This document shows positions 15,924 through 24,004 of a stretch of 64,000 bases of DNA, in pieces. The first letter of the stretch is position 1; each line of letters opens with the position of its first letter. Both the position numbers and the translations under genes were made by a program. The notes beneath the pieces are model-generated. The model did not search any database, was not told the origin of the DNA, and saw nothing but the letters and a program-made list of their open reading frames with translations. This DNA comes from ATX-6F1 sp943369485 (GTDB lineage Bacteria > Cyanobacteriota > Cyanobacteriia > PCC-6307 > Cyanobiaceae), in contig CALRNH020000010.1 in the NCBI GenBank assembly GCA_943369485.1, positions 62,001 through 126,000 of the forward strand. The letters are read 5' to 3'.

Positions 15924-16637
15924 TCAGGTGGAGGGGGTGATGCGGGTGCCGATCGGTTCACCCGCCACGACCCGGCCGATGTTGCCGGGGCCGAACAGGT
16001 CGAACACGACGATCGGGATGTCGTTGTCCTTGCAGAGGGCGATGGCGGTGCTGTCCATCACCTCGAGTTCCCCACTCAGAACCTGCTGAAAGGTGAGGGT
16101 GTCGTAGCGCACGGCATCGGCGTGCTTGGCGGGATCCTTGTCGTAAACGCCATCCACCTTGGTGGCCTTGAAAACCACATCGGCGTTGATCTCGGCGGCG
16201 CGCAGGGCTGCCGTGGTGTCGGTCGTGAAAAAGGGGTTGCCGCAACCGGCCCCGAACACCACCACACGTCCCTTTTCAAGGTGCCGGATGGCCTTGCGAC
16301 GGATGTAGGGCTCGGCCACCTCCTGCATGGCAATGGCGGTCTGCACCCGGGTGGGCACCCCCGCCCTCTCGAGGGCGTCCTGGAGGCTGATGGCGTTCAT
16401 CACCGTGGCCAGCATGCCGACGTAATCGGCGGTGGCGCGGTCCATCCCGGCGGCGGAACCCTTGAGGCCCCGAAAGATGTTGCCGCCACCCACCACGATC
16501 GCCACCTCAGTGCCGGCGGCCACAACGGCGGCCACGTCGGCGGCAATCCATTGGACGATGGCAGGGTCGATGCCGTAACCCTGCTCGCCCATCAGCGCTT
16601 CGCCGCTGAGTTTGAGAAGGACACGCCGATAAGCCAT
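15924..16637 (-). CDS. pyrH: Uridylate kinase
   Basis: Phosphorylates UMP to UDP. The 237-residue product starts MAYRRVLLKLSGEALMGEQG (ATG 16637), the amino-acid-kinase-fold signature of bacterial UMP kinase; VVGGGNIFRGLKG is the glycine-rich loop and FKATKVDGVYDKDP the nucleotide-binding segment. An in-frame extension to 16688 is not homologous in character and is excluded. It is the first gene of a leftward operon with frr and a FAD reductase. Bacterial PyrH is normally hexameric, activated by GTP and inhibited by UTP (family knowledge). Confidence 0.96.
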   Translation of the reverse strand: MAYRRVLLKLSGEALMGEQGYGIDPAIVQWIAADVAAVVAAGTEVAIVVGGGNIFRGLKGSAAGMDRATADYVGMLATVMNAISLQDALERAGVPTRVQTAIAMQEVAEPYIRRKAIRHLEKGRVVVFGAGCGNPFFTTDTTAALRAAEINADVVFKATKVDGVYDKDPAKHADAVRYDTLTFQQVLSGELEVMDSTAIALCKDNDIPIVVFDLFGPGNIGRVVAGEPIGTRITPST

Positions 16638-16737
16638 CCGGTTCAGCGCTCGGCATCTGCATTCGGCCGCAGAGTAGCAAGCAGCCAACTCAAGCCCCCG
16701 GCAGAGATTCCACCGCCACCGATGGCCCTTCGGCGCT

Positions 16738-17409
16738 CTAGTACTCGATACCGGCCTGGGCCTTCACCCCCTGCTCCCGGAACGGGTGGCGCACCAGCTT
16801 CATCTCGGTCACCAGATCGGCACGCTCCACCAGGGCCGGCGGGGCACCGCGGCCCGTGAGCGCCACGTGGGTGAGGGGCGGACGCTGCTCGAGGCCCGCC
16901 AGCACTTGCTCCAGCTCCAGGTAGCCCAGCTTGAGGGCCACGTTCACCTCATCGAGCACCACCAGCTTGCGCTGCGGATCGACGAGATGCCGCAGCGATT
17001 CGGCCCAGGCCTCCTGGACCAGCTGGCGGTCCCGCTCCCGGTCCTGGGTCTCCCAGGTGAATCCCTCGCCCAGGGCCTGCCAGTGCAGGGCCTCGCCGAA
17101 CGTCGCCAGGGCCCGGGCCTCGCCCGGCAGCCAGCCCCCCTTGATGAACTGGATCACCGCCACCCTCTGCCCATGGCCGAGAGCACGCAACACCAGGCCG
17201 AGGGCCGCGGTGGTCTTGCCCTTGCCCTCGCCGGTGAACACCAGCACCAACCCCTTCTCCAGGTTGCGCTCCCCAACCCGCTGGCTCTGCACCTCGCGGC
17301 GACGCTCCATGCGCCGGCGGTACCCCTCGGCATCGGCTTCGGGGGCCAGGGCTCCCCCCGGGCCGATCTCACCGGCCAGCTGGTCGAGATCGGAGGGCGT
17401 TTCAGGCAT
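16738..17409 (-). CDS. cobO: Cob(I)yrinic acid a,c-diamide adenosyltransferase
   Basis: Transfers the adenosyl group of ATP to the cobalt of corrinoids in cobalamin synthesis or salvage. The 223-residue product from ATG 17409 (MPETPSDLDQLAG) carries the BtuR/CobO P-loop VFTGEGKGKTTAALG, then VAVIQFIKGGWLPGE and the acidic Walker-B-like VVLDEVNVALKLGYL. The start at 17409 avoids overlap with the recombinase stop at 17420; a frame up to 17463 is open but would overlap. Picocyanobacteria make pseudocobalamin, so this is consistent with that pathway. Confidence 0.93.
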   Translation of the reverse strand: MPETPSDLDQLAGEIGPGGALAPEADAEGYRRRMERRREVQSQRVGERNLEKGLVLVFTGEGKGKTTAALGLVLRALGHGQRVAVIQFIKGGWLPGEARALATFGEALHWQALGEGFTWETQDRERDRQLVQEAWAESLRHLVDPQRKLVVLDEVNVALKLGYLELEQVLAGLEQRPPLTHVALTGRGAPPALVERADLVTEMKLVRHPFREQGVKAQAGIEY

Positions 17410-17419
17410 TCGGAAGGCA

Positions 17420-18655
17420 TCAGGCGGTCGCTGCACTCTGGCGCTGGCGGGAAAGGGCTGCATCCACCGCCTGCTGCTGATCGCGGCGGGTGATCCAGTG
17501 GTGGTAGGTCCGGGTGTGGATCGCCACCGAGTGGCCCATCATCCGGGCCGCCACCGTGTCAGGCAGACCGATGTGGATGGTGCGTACGGCCCAGGCGTGC
17601 CGCAGGTCGTAAGGGGTGATCGGCAGCCCGTAGCGGCGGAACTGCTCAGCCACCCGCCGACCCACCTGCTGCAGAGTGGTGCGTTCCAGGTCGGTGCAGA
17701 CGGGAGGCAGGGCAGCGGCCTCCACCCCCAGCCGGGGCAGATCGAAGCGCTCCACCCAGCCGGGTTGGAACGGCCAAACCTGGTGTTCGCCGGTCTTGCT
17801 GGTGGGCAACACCCGCAAAACCCGATCACCACCGCACGCCAGGGCGGAACAATCACAGAAAAAAAGTTCGTGGTTGCGCAGGCCGTAGGTGGCCATCAGC
17901 CCGTAGGCCAGGCGCCATTGGGGGTTGGGGATGCGCTCCAGCAGCCCCAGGATCAAATCATCACTGGGCAGCTGGCGGAACTGGGCCCGATGCAGGCCGT
18001 AGCCCCCAGCCCGCTGGCTCCAGTCGGACGGCAACTCCAGTTCAAGGAAGCGGGCCAGGGCCGCCAGGGCAATGCCGCACTGCTGGCGGCTGCGGCTGGC
18101 GGGGCCATAGCTCTCAAGCACCTGCAGCAGCAGTGCCACATCGAGGGGGCGATCAGCTTCCTGGGCCTGGGCCCCGAGCCGCCGCAGGTAAGGCAGGTAG
18201 GCGCTGCGCCAGGTGGTGTGGGTGCCGGCGCGGTTATGGCGGCGGCGGGCCTCGGCGTGGAAGTTGCCGGCGAAGGCGTCGAGGGCGGGCTGCACAGACG
18301 ATCCTGCGCCAAGGGACTTGCTTGGGGCCGCGGCCCCGCGGGCCGGTGCTGCGGCCACCCCCACGACCGAGGCAGCCAACCCCTTGCTGCGGGCCCATTG
18401 CGACCATTGGAACCGCTGCTGCTGCAATTGCTGCACCAGCTTGCGCAACTGCTGCTGGGCCTGGCGCAGGCCGCTTTCGTCGGCCGGAAGCCCAAGACTG
18501 ATGCGCTGAACCGGATGGAGGCCGCTTCCCCGCCGGCAAGGCAGCGGACCGCGAAGACCAAGCCGCTGGCCGCGCAGCTCCAGGCGCAAGGACAATCCCC
18601 CAGCCGCCAGCAGGGCGTTCTGCTCGCGGATGAGCAGCTCGATCGAGGCGGACAC
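17420..18655 (-). CDS. Tyrosine recombinase/integrase-family protein, probably domesticated
   Basis: A 411-residue protein with a phage-integrase catalytic domain in its C-terminal half. Recognised residues are Arg in TYGLRNHELFF, Lys in PTSKTGEHQVWP, Arg in TPYDLRHAWAVRT, His in ARMMGHSV and nucleophile Tyr in HTRTYHHW. The box II His that precedes DLRH in most members is Tyr here. The N-terminal half holds Gln-rich helices (QAQQQLRKLVQQLQQQRF) and a SAM-like core-binding region. It sits between cobO and hemH without any phage genes, att repeats or tRNA, which suggests a resident chromosomal gene. It ends 10 bp before the cobO start and may be co-transcribed. Confidence 0.8.
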   Translation of the reverse strand: MSASIELLIREQNALLAAGGLSLRLELRGQRLGLRGPLPCRRGSGLHPVQRISLGLPADESGLRQAQQQLRKLVQQLQQQRFQWSQWARSKGLAASVVGVAAAPARGAAAPSKSLGAGSSVQPALDAFAGNFHAEARRRHNRAGTHTTWRSAYLPYLRRLGAQAQEADRPLDVALLLQVLESYGPASRSRQQCGIALAALARFLELELPSDWSQRAGGYGLHRAQFRQLPSDDLILGLLERIPNPQWRLAYGLMATYGLRNHELFFCDCSALACGGDRVLRVLPTSKTGEHQVWPFQPGWVERFDLPRLGVEAAALPPVCTDLERTTLQQVGRRVAEQFRRYGLPITPYDLRHAWAVRTIHIGLPDTVAARMMGHSVAIHTRTYHHWITRRDQQQAVDAALSRQRQSAATA

Positions 18656-18794
18656 GGGCGCATCGAAGGGCCCCCCGACGCTATCGAGCCGAATCGGCTC
18701 CGGCCAGGGCCGGACGGGATCCTTCAGGTTGGGGCACCAACGGCCATTGGCGCGGCGACAGCGTTACGCTCGGCGCACTCCCCACACCCCAGGC

Positions 18795-19970
18795 ATGGCC
18801 AAGGTCGGCGTGCTTCTGCTGAACCTCGGTGGTCCAGAGCGTATTCAGGACGTGGGTCCGTTTCTCTACAACCTGTTCGCCGATCCGGAGATCATCCGGC
18901 TGCCCACACCGCTGCTGCAGAAGCCCCTGGCCTGGTTGATCAGCACCCTGCGCAGTGGCCGCTCCCAGGAGGCCTACAGGGCCATCGGCGGCGGTTCACC
19001 CCTGCGTCGCATCACCGAGCAGCAGGCACGGGAACTCCAGAGTGAATTGCGCTCCCGCGACGTGGAGGCCACCACCTATGTGGCCATGCGCTACTGGCAC
19101 CCGTTCACCGAATCGGCCGTGGCCGACATCAGGGCCGACCACATGGATGAAGTGGTCGTGCTGCCGCTCTACCCCCACTTCTCGATCAGCACCAGCGGCT
19201 CCAGCTTCCGCGAGCTTCAGCGACTGCGCCAGGTGGATCCGGCCTTCTCACGGCTGCCGATCCGCTGCATCCGCAGCTGGTACGACCACCCCGGGTACAT
19301 CGGCGCGATGGCCGAGCTGATCTCCCGCCAACTCGAATGCTGCGCTGATCCGAGCACTGCCCACATCTTCTTCAGTGCCCACGGGGTGCCCAAGAGTTAC
19401 GTGGAGGAAGCGGGCGACCCCTACCAGAAAGAAATCGAGGGCTGTGCGGAGCTGATCATGGCCCGGCTCGAAGCCGAGCTGGGCCACCGCAATCCCTTCA
19501 CCCTTGCCTACCAGAGCCGTGTGGGTCCGGTCGAATGGCTCAAGCCCTACACCGATGAGGCTCTGGTTCGGCTGGGGGAAGCGGGCGTCAAGGAGCTGGT
19601 GGTGGTGCCCATCAGCTTCGTGAGCGAGCATATCGAAACCCTCGAGGAAATCGATATCGAATACCGGGAGATCGCCACAGAGGCGGGCATCACCAACTTC
19701 CAGCGGGTGCCCGCCCTCGATGTGACCCCCAGCTTCATCCGTGGCCTGGCGGATCTGGTGCAGGAGTCACTGGAGGGTCCTGAGGTGAACCTCGACCAGG
19801 CGGCCCAGCTGCCCAACCGCGTGAAGCTCTATCCCCAGGAGAAGTGGTCATGGGGATGGAGCAACAGTTCCGAAGTCTGGAACGGCCGCCTGGCCATGGT
19901 GGGCTTCTCGGCCTTCCTGCTCGAGCTGATCAGCGGCAAGGGGCCGTTGCACGCCCTGGGTCTGCTTTGA
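18795..19970 (+). CDS. hemH: Ferrochelatase with C-terminal chlorophyll-binding-type helix
   Basis: Inserts ferrous iron into protoporphyrin IX to make haem. The 391-residue product starts MAKVGVLLLNLGGPE (ATG 18795). The catalytic His lies in IRCIRSWYDHPGY or the nearby HGVPKSY region and the conserved acidic motif in FVSEHIETLEEIDIEY. After the ~325-residue core comes a linker and EVWNGRLAMVGFSAFLLELI, the CAB (light-harvesting-like) helix found on cyanobacterial and plant-type ferrochelatases and thought to tie haem to chlorophyll synthesis. It diverges from the recombinase gene across ~139 bp. Confidence 0.96.
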   Translation: MAKVGVLLLNLGGPERIQDVGPFLYNLFADPEIIRLPTPLLQKPLAWLISTLRSGRSQEAYRAIGGGSPLRRITEQQARELQSELRSRDVEATTYVAMRYWHPFTESAVADIRADHMDEVVVLPLYPHFSISTSGSSFRELQRLRQVDPAFSRLPIRCIRSWYDHPGYIGAMAELISRQLECCADPSTAHIFFSAHGVPKSYVEEAGDPYQKEIEGCAELIMARLEAELGHRNPFTLAYQSRVGPVEWLKPYTDEALVRLGEAGVKELVVVPISFVSEHIETLEEIDIEYREIATEAGITNFQRVPALDVTPSFIRGLADLVQESLEGPEVNLDQAAQLPNRVKLYPQEKWSWGWSNSSEVWNGRLAMVGFSAFLLELISGKGPLHALGLL

Positions 19971-19975
19971 GAACG

Positions 19976-20509
19976 ATGGTTCGCCGCCGCCCCGTAGCTC
20001 TGATGGCCGCCCTGGCGCTGGCCCAGGTGCCCCTGGCTGTGGCTCCGGCCGGGGCCAACCCTGCCTGGAACCGGGGGGTGTTCCCGGTGACCCGCTTCCT
20101 TGGCTACACCAGCCATTTCGGAACCCGCACCGGTCCGAGCGGCTCAAGGGAGCCCCACAACGGCCTGGACATCGCAGCTCCCATGGGATCCCCGATCCGT
20201 AACTGGTGGAGCGGAACCGTCAGTGACGTGATCAGCGACGGAGCCTGCGGCATCGGTCTGGTGGTCCGCTCCGGGGACTACGAACACATCTACTGCCATC
20301 TTTCCGGCTCGGTCAGCGGCGGCTGGTACCGCAGCGGTTCCCTGGTCATCTACAAGGGCCAGCGGGTACGGGCCGGCGAGGAGATTGCCCATGTGGGCAT
20401 GAGCGGACGAACCACAGGCCCCCATCTCCACTGGGGCATCCGTTACCGCGGCGAGTGGCTCAACCCCGGTGTGATCCTCAAAGCGATGGTGCTCAGCCGG
20501 CGCCGCTGA
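19976..20509 (+). CDS. Secreted M23 (LytM/DD-endopeptidase-type) peptidase
   Basis: A 177-residue exported zinc peptidase expected to cut peptidoglycan cross-bridges. A signal peptide (residues 1-28, ending PAGANPAW) precedes the LytM core: EPHNGLDIAAPMG (His61, Asp65), EHIYCHLSG, and the zinc motif TGPHLHWGIRYRG. All metal ligands of active M23 enzymes appear present. The chain is short, lacking LysM or coiled-coil targeting regions. ATG 19976 begins 5 nt after hemH; an upstream extension of the same frame runs inside hemH and is rejected. Confidence 0.87.
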   Translation: MVRRRPVALMAALALAQVPLAVAPAGANPAWNRGVFPVTRFLGYTSHFGTRTGPSGSREPHNGLDIAAPMGSPIRNWWSGTVSDVISDGACGIGLVVRSGDYEHIYCHLSGSVSGGWYRSGSLVIYKGQRVRAGEEIAHVGMSGRTTGPHLHWGIRYRGEWLNPGVILKAMVLSRRR

Positions 20510-20640
20510 GCCAGCCCGATCCCCAGCCCCCAGGTCACCGTGAACCGCCTCGCTGAGAGACGATCCGCCGCCCCCCTCCACCTGCGCCTTGACCGGGCCT
20601 TAGTCTGGGTTGATCTCACCGACTGGGATCTGCCGCAGCC

Positions 20641-22497
20641 GTGACCCTCACGTCCGTCTCCCCTGCGGTGGAAGCCGCCGCCGCTCTCACCGTTCCTGGC
20701 CGTGTCAGTGGGGCTTATGCCCTGATGGATGCGATGCACCGCCACGGGGTGAAACACATCTTCGGCTATCCCGGCGGGGCCATCCTTCCCATCTACGACG
20801 AACTGCACAAGGCTGAAAGTCGGGGCTGGTTCAGCCACATCCTGGTGCGCCACGAGCAGGGCGGCGCCCACGCCGCCGACGCCTACGCCAGGGCCACCGG
20901 CCAGGTGGGGGTCTGCTTCGGCACCTCCGGCCCCGGTGCCACCAACCTGGTGACCGGCATCGCCACCGCCCAGATGGATTCGGTGCCCCTGGTGGTGATC
21001 ACCGGTCAGGTGAGCCGCGCCGCGATCGGCACCGACGCCTTCCAGGAAACCGACATCTTCGGCATCACCCTGCCGATCGTGAAGCACTCCTGGGTGGTGC
21101 GCGACCCCGCCGACATCGGTCGGATCGTGGCCGAAGCCTTCCTGATCGCCTCCAGCGGCCGACCGGGCCCGGTGCTGATCGACGTACCCAAGGATGTGGG
21201 CCTTGAAGAATTCGACTACGTGCCGGTGCAACCCGGCAGCGCCAGGCCTGCTGGCTACACATTGCCCGCACCCCCTAAGGGAGCGGCGATCGCCAAGGCT
21301 CTGGACCTGATTCGTCAGGCCCGTCGGCCACTGCTCTACGTAGGTGGTGGAGCCATCAGCTCGGGGGCCCACGAGGCCGTCAAGGCCCTGGCCGAGCGCT
21401 TCCGCCTGCCGGTCACCACCACCTTGATGGGCAAGGGAGCCTTCGACGAGCAGGCGGATCTGGCGGTGGGCATGCTGGGCATGCACGGCACCGCCTATGC
21501 CAATTTCGCCGTCACCGAATGCGATCTGCTGATCGCCGCCGGTGCCCGCTTCGATGACCGGGTCACGGGGCGCGTCGACAGCTTCGCCCCAAGGGCCCAG
21601 GTGATCCACATCGACATTGATGCCGCCGAAGTGGGCAAGGTGCGGGTTCCGGAGGTGCCGATCGTCGCCGATGTGCGCGCGGCCCTTGAAGCCCTGCTCA
21701 CGGCCTCCGAAGGGGAGCCCCCCAGCAACCGCACCGAGGCCTGGCTGGAGCGGATCGACAGCTGGAAGCATCACTACCCCCTTGTCGTGCCCACCCCCGA
21801 GGGAATGATCGCCCCCCAGGAGGTGATGGTGGCTCTGCAGGAGCTGGCCCCCAACGCCTACGTCACCACCGACGTCGGCCAACACCAGATGTGGGCCGCA
21901 CAGTTCCTCCACAACGCTCCCCGCCACTGGATCAGCAGCAGCGGCCTGGGCACCATGGGCTTCGGCATGCCAGCGGCCATGGGCGTCCAGGTGGCCTACC
22001 CGGAGGCCCAGGTGGTCTGCGTGGCCGGTGACGCCAGCATCCTGATGAACATCCAGGAGCTGGGCACCCTCAACCAGTACGGGCTGCCAGTCAAGGTGGT
22101 GGTCATCAACAACGGCTGGCAGGGCATGGTGCGCCAGTGGCAGGAGAGTTTCTACGGAGAGCGCTACTCCAACTCCGAAATGACCGGCGGCATGCCCAAT
22201 TTCGCTGCCCTGGCTGAGGCCTTCGGGGTGCGGGGCATGGCGATCACGGAGCGAGGGCGGCTTCACGCCGACCTGGCCGAAGCCCTGGCCCACCCTGGCC
22301 CGGTGTTCATCGATGTGCAGGTTCGCCGCAACGAAAACTGCTATCCGATGGTCCCCCCGGGGGCGAGCAACGCCCAGATGGTGGGACTGCCCAGCCATCC
22401 GGAACTGGCGATCGACACCATCCGTCAGTGCGGCAGCTGCGGCAGCAGCACCGCGAGCGCCCATCTGTTCTGCCCCAGCTGCGGGGCCAAGCTCTGA
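20641..22497 (+). CDS. ilvB: Acetolactate synthase large subunit with C-terminal zinc ribbon
   Basis: Condenses pyruvate to acetolactate (or 2-aceto-2-hydroxybutyrate) in valine/isoleucine synthesis. The 618-residue chain has the ThDP-enzyme layout: FGYPGGAILPIYDELHK and GVCFGTSGPGATNLVTGI in the PYR domain with catalytic Glu in LVRHEQGGAHAA, an FAD-binding middle, and GDASILMNIQELGTLNQY with NN in the ThDP-binding PP domain. After the normal end it adds a four-Cys zinc ribbon (C597, C600, C611, C614; QCGSCGSS ... FCPSCGAKL). GTG start; a -10-like TTAGTC about 40 bp upstream may be the promoter. Confidence 0.96.
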   Translation: MTLTSVSPAVEAAAALTVPGRVSGAYALMDAMHRHGVKHIFGYPGGAILPIYDELHKAESRGWFSHILVRHEQGGAHAADAYARATGQVGVCFGTSGPGATNLVTGIATAQMDSVPLVVITGQVSRAAIGTDAFQETDIFGITLPIVKHSWVVRDPADIGRIVAEAFLIASSGRPGPVLIDVPKDVGLEEFDYVPVQPGSARPAGYTLPAPPKGAAIAKALDLIRQARRPLLYVGGGAISSGAHEAVKALAERFRLPVTTTLMGKGAFDEQADLAVGMLGMHGTAYANFAVTECDLLIAAGARFDDRVTGRVDSFAPRAQVIHIDIDAAEVGKVRVPEVPIVADVRAALEALLTASEGEPPSNRTEAWLERIDSWKHHYPLVVPTPEGMIAPQEVMVALQELAPNAYVTTDVGQHQMWAAQFLHNAPRHWISSSGLGTMGFGMPAAMGVQVAYPEAQVVCVAGDASILMNIQELGTLNQYGLPVKVVVINNGWQGMVRQWQESFYGERYSNSEMTGGMPNFAALAEAFGVRGMAITERGRLHADLAEALAHPGPVFIDVQVRRNENCYPMVPPGASNAQMVGLPSHPELAIDTIRQCGSCGSSTASAHLFCPSCGAKL

Positions 22498-22904
22498 ACA
22501 GGCGACAGAACGTTCTGCAGGCTCTGGCACTCAGCGCCCTTCTGATCAGCGCTCTTCTGCTTGGTCCATCTGCCTCCTGGGCCGCTGAGGTGCTGTCCGT
22601 GCGCAGTTCAACCTTGTTGAAGGTGGGGGACCACAACCGGATCTATGGCGTGCGCCTGGCTTGCGTCCAGGTCAACCCGCCCCAGGAAGCGGCGGCCCTC
22701 GATCTGGTGCGTCAGCGGTTGCCTCGGCACAGCCGGATCAATCTCAGGCCCGTGGGAGCCAGTGATGGTGAACTGCTCGCCCAGGTGAAAATCCTGCCCG
22801 GCGGTGACGATCTCGGCCGTTCCCTGGTGGAGGCCGGCCTGGCGGCGCCCCTGGGCGGCGCCCAACGGCCGAGCGCCTGCCATGGCGGCTCGCTTGTTCA
22901 ATAG
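22494..22904 (+). CDS. Secreted SNase-like (thermonuclease-fold) protein, likely CTG start
   Basis: A small exported protein with a signal peptide (NRRQNVLQALALSALLIS..., cleavage likely after SASWA) followed by a beta-rich SNase-like segment: IYGVRLACVQVNPPQEAAA, SRINLRPVGASDGELLAQV and GRSLVEAGLAAP. Catalytic residues of true thermonuclease are not clearly conserved, so nuclease activity is doubtful. No ATG, GTG or TTG precedes the signal peptide except a GTG at 22428 deep inside ilvB. A CTG at 22494 overlapping the ilvB TGA by 3 nt would give an ideal basic n-region (LNRRQN), so it is the preferred but non-standard start. Confidence 0.65.
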   Translation: MNRRQNVLQALALSALLISALLLGPSASWAAEVLSVRSSTLLKVGDHNRIYGVRLACVQVNPPQEAAALDLVRQRLPRHSRINLRPVGASDGELLAQVKILPGGDDLGRSLVEAGLAAPLGGAQRPSACHGGSLVQ

Positions 22905-22930
22905 AGCTGGAGCCTTTGCTGCGCTGAGCG

Positions 22931-23116
22931 ATGAGTCTGAACCGCACCGCCAAGGGCATCGTGCTGGTGCCCAGCCTGCTGCTGGGAGGAGCGTTCCTCT
23001 CGGCCGGCCTGTGGCTTCAGGGGGAAGCTGCCGCCAACCGGCCCGTGGCCCTGGCGATTGGCGGGGTGTTGATGGGCGCCGGCTTGCTGATTCAGTTCCT
23101 GCCGGAGCCCCCTTGA
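22931..23116 (+). CDS. Small two-span membrane protein
   Basis: A 61-residue protein, ATG start, with two hydrophobic helices (IVLVPSLLLGGAFLSAGLWL and LAIGGVLMGAGLLIQFL) joined by a short polar loop, and a basic N-terminus (MSLNRTAKG). It lies 26 bp after the SNase-like gene on the same strand and converges on the Tic22-like gene. The hydropathy is too regular for a chance frame. I do not recognise a family and assign no function. Confidence 0.6.
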   Translation: MSLNRTAKGIVLVPSLLLGGAFLSAGLWLQGEAAANRPVALAIGGVLMGAGLLIQFLPEPP

Positions 23117-23153
23117 GAGCCCCGGCCCGCAACGAACAGATTCCTGTCTGCTT

Positions 23154-23930
23154 CTACTTGGGCGCCGCAGGCTTGGGAGCCGCTCCAGACCCGCCGCCCT
23201 GCTCCTGCACCAGCTTGAAGTAGTCGGGGGTGGGGAAGAAGACGTAGAGGTCGTCCTTCTGTTTGATGATCTCGCGAAGGACGGCGGACAGATCTGCCGC
23301 CTGGGGATTCAGTTTCTGGCGATCGGGGACCTTCGCCAGAGCGCTTTCAAGGGCGTCGTAGGAGAAAAAGAAAACACCCCGTGGCCCCTGGGGGGTGTTG
23401 ATCGTCAGGAACGGCTTGGTGAAGAACACAGGCACGCTCAGGCCGTCGTTGATGGCCTTGTCGTTGAGCCCCTGCGCCTTGAGCAACTTCACGGCCTGGG
23501 CCCGGTCCTGGGGACGGGGAATCACGGCGCCGAAGAGTTTCTTGGTCTTGAGCTGCTTGTTGAGCTCGAGGATTTTTTCGTTGGCGACATTGAGCGGGAT
23601 CGGCAGAAGCTTGACCTTCACCGACGGATTGGTCTTCCTGAAGGCCGCCAGTTCAGCCTCGGCCTTGGCACGATCGAGGTAGAGGGGAAGGATCAGGTCC
23701 TTGTCCCGTGGGATGGGCAAGGGAGTTCCCTTCTCATCGGTGAGCACGAAGACAGGAATCACCGCCAGCTTCTTGGCTGCAACAGCCTCGGTGATCGCCT
23801 GCGCCTGGGGAGGCGCCAGCAGCGTGCCAGCGGCGAGCAAGCTGATCTGGGAACCCAGGGCCACAGCGGCGCCCAAACGGCCCAGTCGGGCCCGCAAGCC
23901 AGGGGTGGAGAAGGGAGAGCGGGCCCGCAT
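23154..23930 (-). CDS. Tic22-like periplasmic/thylakoid protein
   Basis: A 258-residue exported protein of the Tic22 family, related to the chloroplast import factor and in cyanobacteria associated with outer-membrane biogenesis and thylakoids. A signal peptide (to about residue 45, PPQAQAITEAV) precedes repeats of the Tic22 fold: KLAVIPVFVLTDEKGTP, VKLLPIPLNVANEKILEL, and VPVFFTKPFLTINTPQGP, with the late FFFSYDALESALAKVP. The Ala/Pro/Lys tail after EQGGGSG is low complexity. It diverges from the periplasmic-binding-like gene. Confidence 0.83.
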   Translation of the reverse strand: MRARSPFSTPGLRARLGRLGAAVALGSQISLLAAGTLLAPPQAQAITEAVAAKKLAVIPVFVLTDEKGTPLPIPRDKDLILPLYLDRAKAEAELAAFRKTNPSVKVKLLPIPLNVANEKILELNKQLKTKKLFGAVIPRPQDRAQAVKLLKAQGLNDKAINDGLSVPVFFTKPFLTINTPQGPRGVFFFSYDALESALAKVPDRQKLNPQAADLSAVLREIIKQKDDLYVFFPTPDYFKLVQEQGGGSGAAPKPAAPK

Positions 23931-24004
23931 TCGTGCTCATCATGGAGACCCGAAGCCTAAGCACGGGATGGGACCTAACCTTCACCGGCTGGACGGTGCG
24001 GGTC

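Noticed and set aside
17420..18655. Prophage or genomic island at the integrase gene
   Set aside because: Flanks are cobO and hemH with normal composition; no phage genes, att-like repeats or tRNA.
16931..19045. A long + strand frame across cobO and the recombinase
   Set aside because: No recognisable domain, biased composition, and it overlaps three real genes.
20443..22530. A 695-codon open frame antisense to ilvB
   Set aside because: It mirrors the coding periodicity of ilvB and has a Gly/His/Asp-rich composition with no domain.
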